Under the pieces are notes generated by a model. That model did not search any database. It was given only the letters and a program-made list of their open reading frames with translations, and was not told the DNA's origin. Shown here piece by piece: positions 11,640 through 22,690 of a DNA stretch of 64,000 bases. The position numbers and the translations under genes were made by a program. Source of the stretch: Hydractinia symbiolongicarpus (taxonomy: Eukaryota > Cnidaria > Hydrozoa > Anthoathecata > Hydractiniidae); the NCBI RefSeq assembly GCF_029227915.1, contig NC_079880.1, positions 30,747,501 to 30,811,500 on the forward strand. The letters run 5' to 3'. Each line of letters starts with the position of its first letter. Position 1 is the first letter of the stretch.

Positions 11640-12142
11640 GATTTAACTTGGTAACAAGTTTCTTCTGTATGCTATGTTTTTCGCGTTAAGTTTTTGTATT
11701 TTAGAAATTAAATCAACAGGTAGACTGTTGTTCTTACAATATAAGGATATCAAAGTTTTATCATACTTGCAGCACAATTTTTTCAGTGGAAACTGGAGAA
11801 ACAAAACATTGTGCATGGTTTATGGCATAATTATTTTTTCTAGCCTAGTTAACTAAGCTTTCTTCGAGGATATTAAAATTCAGTTTCCCCCATACGAAAG
11901 CTTAGACGCAAAAGATGTGTCAGAGCAAATTCCAATTTCTCAGATCAGATCAAACCCCGATTAAATTAACCAATAAGTATAAAGCCAGCGTAGTCACATC
12001 TTACCCTCTCAAATAGTACAAGAACTAATTGGTATTTGTCCAGGCACGCTTAAAACAAAATATATTTAGTTAATGATCACGTGAGTTAAGAACAATAGAA
12101 GTAACTAAACAAGAAGCGCAGTCAGGAAACGGTATTATTAAA

Positions 12143-12290
12143 CTATGGAACTACCCAAAATCACCCATAATCAGCCATAACCACCCAAAATCAGCCAAAA
12201 CCAGCCATTAACACTCAAAATCAGCCAAAACCAGCCATAACCACCCAAAATCAGCCATAACCAGCCATAATCACCCACAAATTAGACACA
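12143..12290 (+). repeat. Short-period tandem repeat, CCA-rich
   Basis: About a dozen degenerate units of roughly 10 bp alternate CCACCCAAAATCAG, CCAAAACCAG and CCATAACCA. This is a simple minisatellite with no coding potential. Confidence 0.85.
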
Positions 12291-12956
12291 AAAAATAACC
12301 CGACAAACATTCATTCTTGAGCATGGATCTCTCACGATATTTTTAATTTTGCTGATACACTATGTACAAGATGCTTTACGGTCAGCAAACTTGTTCCTGG
12401 GGCGACCCTGCTTTTTTGACAATCTCATGTTGGAAGACAGAAGGCTCGGTGTACAAGGTTGAATAAAAAGCTAATATATAATAATAAAGCTTTTTCTTCT
12501 CTTAGGAGCTGCCTTGAATAGAAAGAACAGACGGACACGCCAAATTCGCCGATAAGGAGAAGAGGCTCTGAGCACGAGATTGCGTTTTTGAAGATAGATA
12601 AAACAGGGGTGCAAACTTGGTTCAGACAAGGTGTCATTTTTACGAGGAGACTGGAAAAAGGCTGTGTTCGAGGTTGGGCAAAGGTCAAATCGTTCTCGTC
12701 AAACTCGCACGTCAATTCTTACGCTGCTATTGAAATGTTTTTTTTTAATTTTCTATAATACTGAACTATGGGAACGAAAATAAATGTACAAATCGAGAAA
12801 GGAAAGACATATATTAAATATAAACTCGTTCTCTACAACTTTTTCAAAAGTTCTATAGAACAATATATGAGCAGTTCCAACAAAACAAAGAAGACTACAT
12901 CCGGCATGTGCTTTGACAATTCGTCGGGCAATGATGGCTATACAATATTTACTAAG

Positions 12957-14993
12957 TGAAGCGTAAACCTAATGATTTTAGGAACCTTCGCTCATCTCCA
13001 GTCAAACATTTCTGAGTATCTTCAGTTACATCCACATTTTGGTAAGAGAAGTTGTCAAAATACGATTTTAAACAATCCTCTAAAAAGTGCACATATACCG
13101 GACCTTCACGCGTTTGCAAGTTACCCTGCTTCTCAGTGAATTTAACAACACCAGTCGATTTAACAATCAAATAATCGTTTGCTGTGATTTTCGATGAACA
13201 ACTTGGAGCAACACATCTATTGAGAAAATTAACGTTATAACTTTGAGTATTGGTACGACTTTCGCTCTTTTATATTTCTGATATTTTACAACTTCGACTC
13301 CAGAACATTCATGCAATTTCATCAAAATATTCAACATTTTCAAAAACCGAAGTATAAATATTTGAATTAGCGATGAAATTTAACTGGCATATTACATTTT
13401 GAAGCAAACGTGTCCCCAACGCTTCTTAGGTTTAAGTTTCCGTTCCAGGGAAAAAACCTAAGAAGCGCTGGGGACGAGTTTGCTTTTGCTTTTATGTTTT
13501 ATGCATAGACTTTAAACGTAGCATCATACACTTCCCTTCTGTTTTCCTTTTAGGATCGATCCTGCTAAGATCCATTGGTTTGGCTTTATGACATTCGTAG
13601 TCTCCACCTTTCTTTTTTTCACAACGAGTGGTGTGACAGGTGCTTGGAATGAAGCGTCGATTCTGTTTTCCACTATTAATGCGTCGGTTAACTTTCGTTT
13701 TCTGGTGAATTGACCTGGTAGATCTTGAATTTTCTTTTTTTGAGTTTCCATGACATGATATCTGAAAATTTGGATCAGTAACTTCGTTCTCAGTCCATTC
13801 ATTGATAACTAAACAAAACTTCAAAAAGCAGCCAGTTTCGATACTTTTCACCCTGCAAACAGTATTTGAAAACCCTTTTTGTGTATTGTGAACACGATAA
13901 CCACGAATCAATGCGAAAATCTTTTGCTTGTCTACACATTCATCGACATATTTTCTTCCGATTCTACGTTATATAAACTAGCTTTCATTTTTCAAATGAG
14001 CCTTCTTACATTCAATACCATTATAGTAAACGTAGCTGCATGGAGAACCTTTATATTTGTAGGCTCTATTATCGTCTGCTAAGATTTAATCCAAGGTAAA
14101 TCTGCTGTTATCAACAAGGTAAACTCCTGACGTAACAATACCTGAAGAAAAAATAAACATCGTTTTTTGCATGAAAGATATTTTTTAGGACTTAGGATAA
14201 CTAATGAAATAAAATAATCTGTTACCTTTTGGTGGACTAGCATTTGCATCGAAGAATAGACTTTCGTCAGGTGTGATTCAGAACTTGTTGTAGCATTTAT
14301 TGTTATCTTAGGAAAAAATAACCAAAATATAACATTATAATAGTAACTAACTATTGCAAGATTATTAAAGCGATAAAAACAAACCTGGAATATGGAAAGT
14401 ATGTAGCCCGGCTAGAAAATCAACATTCATGATTGAAAAAACAACAACAAAAACAGTGAATCAAAAAATATTGTACTTACTGTTGCAAAAACTTGTTCAT
14501 GATCATTTGAACTCGTGTTTGGATCGTCATGTTGAGATATTTAGATCGTATTTTACCCTATAAAGAAGCCAAAGAAACGTCGTAGTAATTGGTCTAACAA
14601 TTTCTTCCGACAACATGCAAATAACCCCTTAACTTTATCCTAAAAACAGCCATGTGATACATGTCAATTTCTCCTCTCCATAAAATTGATGATGTAAAAA
14701 AATGTACTCACATAAAAATTTTTCGCATATTCCATGAGAATGTTTAACACAGGCACTGGGTAATTTTCGTAATCGGGCACTATATCCACAGCTTCTGGTA
14801 TGATGGAGGTGTCATAATCATATATTATGCATTCTGGAGCAGCAATATTGTATCTTCTTGCGGTGCTCCAAAGTTCATTTTTGTCGCAAGAAGAGTACAC
14901 GACGAACGAATTTTTGATGTGACTGACATTAAGAATCATATCCAATTCTTCAGATATGTATTTCCCTAACGGTCCAAATGGTAAACGTGTGAA
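12957..14993 (-). CDS. Unrecognised multi-exon gene, possibly degenerate
   Basis: Supported minus-strand exons are 14993-14712 (282 bp), 14557-14481 (77 bp) and 14411-14385 (27 bp), all with GT-AG sites and compatible phases. The first reads FTRLPFGPLGKYISEELD and later PECIIYDYD...VPDYENYPVPVL. This has a faint look of an SMC5/6 hinge (GPLGxYI), which I would not rely on. Downstream coding-like blocks DESLFFDANASPPK, GIVTSGVYLVDNSRFTLD and FALIRGYRVHNTQKGFSN run in one frame but are cut by a TGA before DESL and a TAA after FTLD. A lysine/arginine-rich part follows (13500-13760). The last exon (about 13205-12957) carries RCVAPSC...DYLIVKSTGVVKF...YVHFLEDCL, a Cys-containing, zinc-ribbon-like end, then a stop. 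The 5' end is not found. Either the gene is decaying or my middle exons are wrong. Confidence 0.4.
13404..13483. repeat. 80-bp hairpin MITE, copy 1
   Basis: Arms of about 30 bp (GCAAACGTGTCCCCAACGCT...ACCTAAGAAGCGCTGGGGACGAGTTTGC, interrupted by a short loop) are near-perfect inverted repeats. It sits in an intron or gap of the minus-strand unknown gene. The outer arm sequence matches that of the hairpin at 16795-16881. Confidence 0.85.
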
Positions 14994-15779
14994 CTGAAAA
15001 GAGAATGGATATCATCATGCTGCGATAAGATTTCTTATTAGAAACGAAATAAATTGACAGACCGCCGATTAATTCCAGCCTAAAAAGGGGGCTAGCCAAA
15101 GCGCCCCTCTACCCGTAAAGTGGTCATAAACAACCTGATACATATCATCGGTGTTTGTGAAATTAAATATGGTAAACCAGGAAATTCATTTGCAAAATTT
15201 CAGCCTCGCCGTTGAGAGTTTTTATAAAAAAATAAATAAATTAGTTAGAATATGTAAGATATTAAAACGAAAATAAAAAAGTAGAAATTGCGTAGACATG
15301 GGCACAGCCCGTTCTCTTCCCTTAAAAATACGTTGCCGACCATAGTAACGCGTACTTATACAATACGTACTCGTAAAGTTTGTTTAGAAAATAATCTTAT
15401 TAAAAATTATGTTAAGGGTTCATTTTGAACTCAGATTACTGTAATAGCCTTGAATCTACGGTCTGTAAAGTGACATCTGTTTCAATCTGTGGAGTGAGTG
15501 GCAATATTATTTTTGGTAGTAAGCTAAAATCTTAAACAAATTATTTCGAACCCCATTAACCCCAAAACATAGAATTGTAACACGATAAACAATTGTTATT
15601 AGAGTGAACTTCACAAAAAAAACTTTTATCAAAATATTGTCCTTTTGTTTTTGACACCATGACATGGTGTTTTTACTACACTTTAAAAGCGACACTATTG
15701 TATTTGGCATGATCAGTAATACAGACACGTGTAGGAACCGTAGGGAAAAGAAGGAGGTGTTATGTGGGACAATATTATT
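14994..15779. other. No clear gene
   Basis: Upstream exons of the unknown minus-strand gene may lie here. A stretch near 15125-15185 can be read on the minus strand as coding-like, but no splice sites support it. The open frame at 15507-15932 runs into the neighbouring minisatellite and is not credible. Confidence 0.35.
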
Positions 15780-16066
15780 CGTGCATGGTTTTGTCGTGTC
15801 GTGATGCTTTTCGTCGTGTCGAATCTTTCTTCGTGGCGTGAATTTCTTTGACTCGTAATACTCTTCGTCGTGGTGTGTCATGCTTGGTTGTGTGGACTTC
15901 GATTTAATGCTTTTCGTCGTGGCGTATGTCACTTCGTGGCGTATTTCACTTCGTAGCGTATTTCACTTCGTAGCGTATTTCACTTCGTGGCGTATTTCAC
16001 TTCGTTGCGCATTTCACTTCATAGCGTATTTCACTTCGTAGCGTATTTCACTTCGTAGCGTAATGG
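15780..16066 (+). repeat. CTTCGTAGCGTATTTCA minisatellite (17 bp) with degenerate flank
   Basis: About eight near-identical 17-bp units occupy 15925-16062. They are preceded by degenerate TCGTCGTG-type units from 15780 that look like an older part of the same array. Confidence 0.9.
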
Positions 16067-16454
16067 TTATGCTTTTTTTACACGGAATTACTTATTTCGT
16101 GAAGCTTTTACACATACTTTTTTAGTTAAAGCTAGAATCTCTTGAATTAGCTAGCTAGCTAAATCTCTCTACTAAACACTTTGTGTAAAACTAACTACAT
16201 AAACATAAATTATTACATCGAATTCTTACACAACGCAATTCACATTCACATGGAAAATCAACTATATCTCTATCCGTGACGTATCTTGCTATCTTCAGAA
16301 CTGTGTGATTTTAACAGAGGATTTCAAAATCTTTGTGCATCGCGATACGTTTGTTGTTGTCATTCAAATGAGGATTCTTTACAACACCGGCATTTAACAA
16401 GAGGGAAAGTAGTGAAAGTGAAAAACAACATGTGCAGAAACACCAATGCAAAAT

Positions 16455-16684
16455 TTAGAGTCTGCTTGAATTCATTTCATCTTCGTCGCAGCTATCATCG
16501 TCAGGTTTTTTATAGCTTATTGTCTCAAGTTCTTTCATTGAATACTCTGGCTCATTTATGTAGCACCCTGTCACTTGGGTTTCATGAGAATCACTACTGT
16601 ATTCCACTTTTGAAATTGCAGAGCTAGAGCTTGAATTTTTTCGTCCAGTGTCAGCATAAGCTGAATTCCGGAGCGTAACTAACG
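16455..16684 (-). CDS. Candidate 3' terminal exon, acidic Ser-rich tail
   Basis: A minus-strand open stretch follows a possible acceptor (GTGACGTTAG, then TTACGCTCC). It encodes TLRNSAYADTGRKNSSSSS, then an acidic segment ending DDDSCDEDEMNSSRL and a stop. The composition resembles a cytoplasmic tail. Its phase (one base completing a codon started with AT) fits the donor at 19326-19325 of the gene to its right. It could therefore be an alternative last exon of that gene, but the acceptor's pyrimidine tract is weak. No family is recognised. Confidence 0.35.
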
Positions 16685-16785
16685 TCACAAAATAACGATG
16701 TCCCAAGTTAACCGTGGCGTCAAAAAGATAAAATATTTCTTACTGATATCTTAAGTTTTTTCAAAGTGATGTTATGATGTTTAGT

Positions 16786-16890
16786 GAATACATGCAAACT
16801 CGTCCCCAGCGCTTTTTGTGTCTGTTTTTTACTGAACAGGTTCAGTAAATAAAGAGACAAAAGGCGCTGGAGACGAGTTTAGAATACATG
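16786..16890. mobile_element. Hairpin MITE, copy 2, with 9-bp target duplication
   Basis: The element at 16795-16881 has arms AAACTCGTCCCCAGCGC and its complement, extended by TTTTTGTGTCT/AGAGACAAAAG. It is flanked by the direct repeat GAATACATG (16786-16794 and 16882-16890). A 9-bp duplication suggests mobilisation by a Mutator-like, or less likely hAT-like, transposase. Confidence 0.85.
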
Positions 16891-17655
16891 TTGAAATCGA
16901 AAAAGGCCGCAAGTTTTACAAATAGAACTAAGTTTCCAACATGCTTTGGTAATTTATTATTACATTTTATTTATAAATAGGCGTGGATAAAATCTTAGTG
17001 TAAGAAGGCTGTAAAAATGTATGCTATATATTTACAAGTGTAGAGTAGTCTAAAGTATAAACCGGTCAAATAAATAAAGCAAAATCTGGAATTTACAAAT
17101 AAATAAGGAAGACTTGCAAGGGACTAACATAATGGCGGTCTAATTTCACGCACTTTCAACATGGCGCTTGATCATGTTGATGTTGTTATTTACACTTATG
17201 ACTTTTATCAAACGATTAAAAATTTCGTCTACATAATAAAGCAAGAAGAACGGGTTCTAACTTTAAATCTTTTAAGCAAACTAAACTACCCACAGGTTCA
17301 CAGTTATGCTTAAACATATATAATTATTAAAAAATGTTACAAAAATGCGTAAAAAACAAACAACAATCATTTTCAGGTCATTTTTTTAACTATATTTTTG
17401 GTCAGCCGAATATCAGGAACAGCGTCATTCTAATATACCATAAACGTAGATAGGAGTAACATTTAGCTTTTCTCCGTACTCGGTTATACCACAGAACACG
17501 TTAAACTGTGGTAAAAACGCCTCCTCGTCATAGTAACGGCTACAGCTGATAAACCCATTTAACAAAGCCGGTATCCTCAGTAAACTAACTTGTATACTAT
17601 TTTATATAAAAATATGGCTTGAATAATGCAGAACAAAACAGAACAACGAGAAGTA
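16891..17655. other. No gene recognised
   Basis: AT-rich DNA with no supported exon. It includes the 3' side of the single-pass membrane protein gene. Confidence 0.4.
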
Positions 17656-19429
17656 CTACGAAGAATCGACGTTAGGTTGAACATGATTCACATCGTGGTA
17701 TTCTCTACCAAGTGAGCCGCTCGAAGTTTTCCCGTCCTGTGCTATGTCGGCCTCAACAGCAGTTTGACTTAGTATGCGTGCTGCTGAAGTACTGTTAGGC
17801 CTATCAGTGTTTTCGTCTTTAACGTTTATAATAGTGCTATTAGAACGCGACGACACGTCACCGCTATGTTGACGCGGCGTGTTTTCCGTCGTATACACGT
17901 CATCGACGTCAACTTCTCGGTGAATGTTTATGTCAGCTTCGTAGGCGTTATTATTAATCCCGTTCTGGTTTTTCAACACCCTTTCATATCCGTTGTGTCG
18001 TAAGCCGTTGTGGTTTAAATCGTCCTTTTTTTTGTTCTCTATTTTATTTTGTCTTAGCATTTCTTCTTTCATTTTCTCCTTCTCCCGTTCTTCTTTTATT
18101 CGCTCTTTTCGCTCTCGATCCTGCCGCTTGTTCCTAATAAACAAGATAGAAATATCTTCCTGTGCTGTGCTAATAAATTAGGCCGAAAAATCATTCTCAA
18201 TCTTTTCTTTCTTTTTATACTTTAATGGCAGTATAAAAGTATACTTTATTCTATCAGAAAGTGGTTAAACGAGGCAACGTTTATTTAGGTCTGGCCTGTC
18301 GATAAATGTTGAGAAAATTGAACTTGTGTTGACAAGGGAACAATAGGGTCACAAAAAGAACATTAGAGTAACAAGAAGAACATTAGAGTAACAAGAAGAA
18401 CATTAGAGTAACAAGAAGACCATTAACAAGAAGAACATTAGAGTAACAAGAAGAACATTAGAGTAACAAGAAGAACATTAGAGTAACAAAAAGAACATTA
18501 GAGTAACAAGAAGAACATTAGAGTAACAAGAAGAACATTAGAGTAACAAGAAGAACATTAGAGTAATAAGAAGACCATTAGAGTAACAAGAAGAACATTA
18601 GAGTAACAAGCAGACCATTGACAAGAAGAACATTAGAGTAACAAGAAGAACATTAGAGTAACAAGAAGAACATTAGAGTAACAAGAAGAACATAAGCAAG
18701 AAGAACATTAGAGTAACAAGAAGAACATTAACAAGAAGACCGCTAGAGTAACAAGAAGACCATTAGAGTAACAAAAAGAACATTAACAAGAAGAACATTA
18801 GAGTAACAAGAAGAACATTAGAGTAACAAAAAGAACATTAGAGTAACAAGAAGAACATTAGAGTAACAAAAAGAACATTAGAGTAACAAGAAGACCATTA
18901 GAGTAACAAGAAGAACATTAGAGTAACAAAAAGAACATTAACAAGAAGAACATTAGAGTAACAAGAAGAACATTAGAGTAACAAAAAGAACATTAGAGTA
19001 ACAAGAAGACCATTAGAGTAACAAGAAGACCATTAGAGTAACAAGAAGACCATTAGAGTAACAAGAAGAACATTAGAGTAACAAGAAGACCATTAGAGTA
19101 ACAAGAAGAACATTAGAGTAACAAAAAGAACATTAGAGTAACAAGAAGACCATTAGAGTAACAAGAAGAACATTAGAGTAACAAGAAGAACATTAGAGTT
19201 ACAAAAAGAACATTAGAGTAACAAGAAGAACATTAGAGTAACAAAAAGAACATTAGAGTAACAAGAAGAACATTAACAAGAAGAACATTAGCAAGAAATT
19301 AGGGCAACAACAAAAAATTACTTACATGCTCTTGACAAGGACGCATGTACACACACTCATGACAATTACAATAAAGAGAGCTGTTGGAATGATGATGACA
19401 TTGCGAAGTTCACTATCAGATAACCCCAT
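17656..19429 (-). CDS. Small single-pass membrane protein with basic coiled stretch
   Basis: Two exons join in phase. Exon 1 is 19429-19326: its ATG has the strong context CTACCATGG and its donor is GTAAGT. Exon 2 is 18133-17656, with acceptor TTTATTAG and a stop. The 193-residue product begins MGLSDSELRN, then has one hydrophobic segment VIIIPTALFIVIVMSVCTC (residues 11-29). A highly charged stretch NKRQDRERKERIKEEREKEK follows directly, as expected for a stop-transfer signal and cytoplasmic helix. The rest is polar, Asn/Ser/Asp-rich and probably disordered. There is no cleavable signal peptide, so topology is N-out/C-in by the positive-inside rule. No family is recognised. The 1.2-kb intron is mostly the 20-bp minisatellite. 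Confidence 0.7.
18345..19300 (+). repeat. 20-bp minisatellite inside an intron
   Basis: Nearly fifty units of AACATTAGAGTAACAAGAAG (with AAG/AAA and AAC/ACC variants) run almost without break. Several shortened units read AACATTAACAAGAAG. There are no spacers, so this is not a CRISPR array. Confidence 0.97.
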
Positions 19430-22112
19430 GGTAGCAGCTATCTCTCTTCACTTGCGTCCATATTTTGTACTAAACTGAAATATAAAAAAAAAAATTCACG
19501 TAGATCAAGTTAATAGAAAAATTTTTTGCAGTACAAGTGTGGCCACATATGTAACACGTCGTCATTTTAGGAAATTTTAGTAGAATTTAGGACGTTTTGG
19601 GGTCATATTTAGGAGAAAACAATACAAAACGTATCAAAACCAGTTCATACAAGAGCAAGAGGTTTTACTAAAAATGTAGGAGAAAATAAAGAGTTACTAA
19701 TAATCAAGCCTTTTCTTTTTAAATGACAGAGAAGCTGTTTATTTCGAATTGCAGTAACTATTTAGCTAAATATAATCAATTTTGCACTCTAAATCTTAAC
19801 AATCTTTCTAAACATCTTTCGTTTAACGAAAAAACTTTTAAAATTGCTTAGTTCACTATAACTAGATCTTTGTCAAAAAAATAAATTATAGACCATTTAA
19901 TTTCTCTTACTTGGATTTTATAATAACGCAATGTTTGTTACTAGAAACAAGATTGAAATGTTCTACATGAATACAAAGACATTCCTGGTACACACATTAA
20001 ATTTTTCATACTTTCTTTCCATCAACTTAAATCTTTTAAAATACAACCCCGGATACTCCGCAACCACAAGCAATTGAGAACGCCGTTTCTTTCTAATTAA
20101 ACTCCGAACTTCTCAATGTTAACAGCGGCCTTCGGATTAAGGGTGCTGATCTTTGCTACCAGCATGCCCCAACCTCACCCTATTTCGGACCTTTTCTGGT
20201 CGGGAGTCGATTGTTCCATACTGCAGACCTTGTGGAAAGTCCAGCTAACGCCTACACCTCTGTCAAAGTAAAACACTTGCAGACTTTCAGCTGCAGAGTA
20301 CTGGTCAAGCGATGCTGTTTTCTTATTTCGAAAAAGAATTAAAAAAACGAATAATTTTTTCCAACTATTATTTCCATGCTTGTGGCTAGTTGCTTAACTC
20401 AGAAAGTTGCTGCTGACATATGTTTTAAAGTAGTTTGCGTATCCTTCTCATCAGATCATATAAATTATGTTACACAAGTCTAAGAAACAACTATAGCTAC
20501 TCCTGCTGATGCGTGGCCGAACATACCGTAAACGTTCTAATAAACGCCCAAACTCTCTATTAAGGGTGTATCAAATAACCGACCCCTTACTCTAAAATCT
20601 CACAAAAAAATAAACGCCTACGTTTTAGACTGTTACAAAAGTCTGCCATAATACAGTGATGTAAGATAGACTTACCTAATGTTGACGCAAAAGCCTTCAG
20701 AAAATTTATAAACATCACCTGTCTAATAGCTGTTTCCACTTTTGAAATTAGTTCAAACTAGTAATGTTTTGTACATTTTTATAAGACATCAAAAAAATCT
20801 GTATACTTTAAATAAATTTAGAAACCAAGTACTTTATAATACAAAACAAAGAATATATCAATATACAAATTTTCGCAGTTTTAATTTTCGACAAACACTC
20901 GTCCGAAAATTTAGGTGTCCGAAATTTCTTGTAGTTACAACTTTCTCTATAATAATAGTCATCGTCAGTCTGTCATTTCGCAAAATGGTACCGCAAGAAG
21001 CGAGGCACATAAAATGCGGTATTAAAGAACAGGCGACCCCCTGAATTTGCCACGGGACACTGACTAGTTCTTATATAAAAAGCAAACAAGAATATATTAG
21101 TAAAATTAGATTTATCTTTGCGTGGTAAACATCAATCACTAAAAGCCTTTATGATCGTATAAAAATCATCGAGTGAGCGTTTTTAAATGTTAGAGATTTT
21201 GGGGAGGGAGTAAAAGTGGGTGGGATCCCGCACTTTTACATTACGTAGTTAAAAAATTAATAATTGGGGTGGAAAATAGACGAAAAGGATAAAGAAAGAT
21301 GACGTCATTGATACTTAACTTTGTCACGTAACTTCACTCGCGCTACCATCTTTAATTTTAAATTAAAAAATAAATAAAAAAACGTTGCATGCGAAACCAT
21401 TTTTCACAATGTAGAAAAAATCACCTATTATAATGTTTGAGCAGATTTCTTTGAATTTTAGAAATTATAACACACAAAAAAAATTATTCCTAAAAATAAT
21501 AAGATTAAAAGGATATTAAAAAAAGACAGAAAGAATGAAAGAAAAAGCAAAGCCATTGATAGACGAAAGATTTGCAAAAGAAAGCATATATCAGTTTTCG
21601 TGAAGAAAATACAATTAACACTATTTTTACAGTAATGTCGAACACACGAAAGTGAAACTTCTTTTAATTTGATAACCGCCTGTCTATTTTAACATAATTT
21701 AATGATTCGCCAAACTTTTGAAGTCGATTTTTTATTCTTTCTAGTTTCTTTCATTCTTGTTTTCTCTTAAAACAAAAACATCTGTCGCTTGGGTAAATTT
21801 TACTGCCTCCATCCTAAAACCATGGAAATTGTACACAATATTTGATGACTATGTGGGCCCTGCAGAAGCTTGTAGGTAAAATTTACAAAAATAAAAAGGG
21901 CTAATCGGGACTATCGTTTAATTGTCTCGTTTATTCAAACTTAAATATGAAGTTTTTCAACGAGCTCTAAGAAATAAGGGAGAGAATGGACGGGGTTTGA
22001 AAGTAAAAAACTAATTTTAATAAAAATTCACTGAAAGGAAATTTGAAATAATTTGAATTGATGAACCTACCTTTGAGACTCGAACAAAGTCTGGTTATCT
22101 AGCGTCGTTCTA
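19430..22112. other. Gene-poor AT-rich DNA
   Basis: No exon is supported. A less AT-rich patch at about 20040-20310 could be a 5' untranslated exon or an old repeat; I cannot assign it. Confidence 0.4.
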
Positions 22113-22690
22113 ATATTGCGTCACCTTCAGAAATTTGCGTCACCTTTAAAAATTTGCGTCACCTTTAAAAATTTGCGTCACCTTCAGAAATTTGCGTCAC
22201 CTTCAGAAATTTGCGTCACCTTTAGAAATTTGCGTCACCTTCAGAAATTTGCGTCACCTTTAGAAATTTGCGTCACCTTCAGAAACTAGCGTCACCTTCA
22301 GAAACTAGCGTCACCTTCAGAAACTAGCGTCACCTTCAGAAATTTGCGTCACCTTTAGAAATTTGCGTCACCTTTAGAAATTTGCGTCACCTTCAGAAAT
22401 TTGCGTCACCTTTAGAAATTTGCGTCACCTTCAGAAATTTGCGTCACCTTCAGAAACTAGCGTCACCTTCAGAAACTAGCGTCACCTTCAGAAACTAGCG
22501 TCACCTTCAGAAATTTGCGTCACCTTTAGAAATTTGCGTCACCTTTAGAAATTTGCGTCACCTTTAGAAATTTGCGTCACCTTTAGAAAGTTGCGTCACC
22601 TTTAGAAATTTGCGTCACCTTCAGAAACTTGCGGCACCTTTGGAAAGTTAGGTCACCTTTAGAAAGTTGCGTCACCTTCGGGAATTTGCT
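22113..22690 (+). repeat. 19-bp satellite with 171-bp higher-order period
   Basis: About thirty units of GAAATTTGCGTCACCTTTA-type sequence form the array. A variant with AAACTAGCG occurs in two blocks of three, whose first members start at 22281 and 22452. They are exactly nine units (171 bp) apart. Edge units on the right are more diverged. Confidence 0.96.

Noticed and set aside
12957-14993. Calling the unknown minus-strand gene an SMC5/6 protein
   Set aside because: Only a short GPLGxYI-like string and loose spacing agree; no Walker or coiled-coil parts are visible.
15507-15932. 141-codon minus-strand frame rich in His/Lys/Thr
   Set aside because: Its N-terminal half is translation of the degenerate minisatellite and the rest has no motif.
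18345-19300. CRISPR-like appearance of regular 20-bp repeats (also 22113-22690 and 49264-49692)
   Set aside because: Units abut directly without unique spacers, there are no cas genes, and the genome is eukaryotic.
20040-20310. Higher-GC patch considered as tRNA/SINE or 5' exon
   Set aside because: No A/B box, cloverleaf or splice-supported frame could be made.
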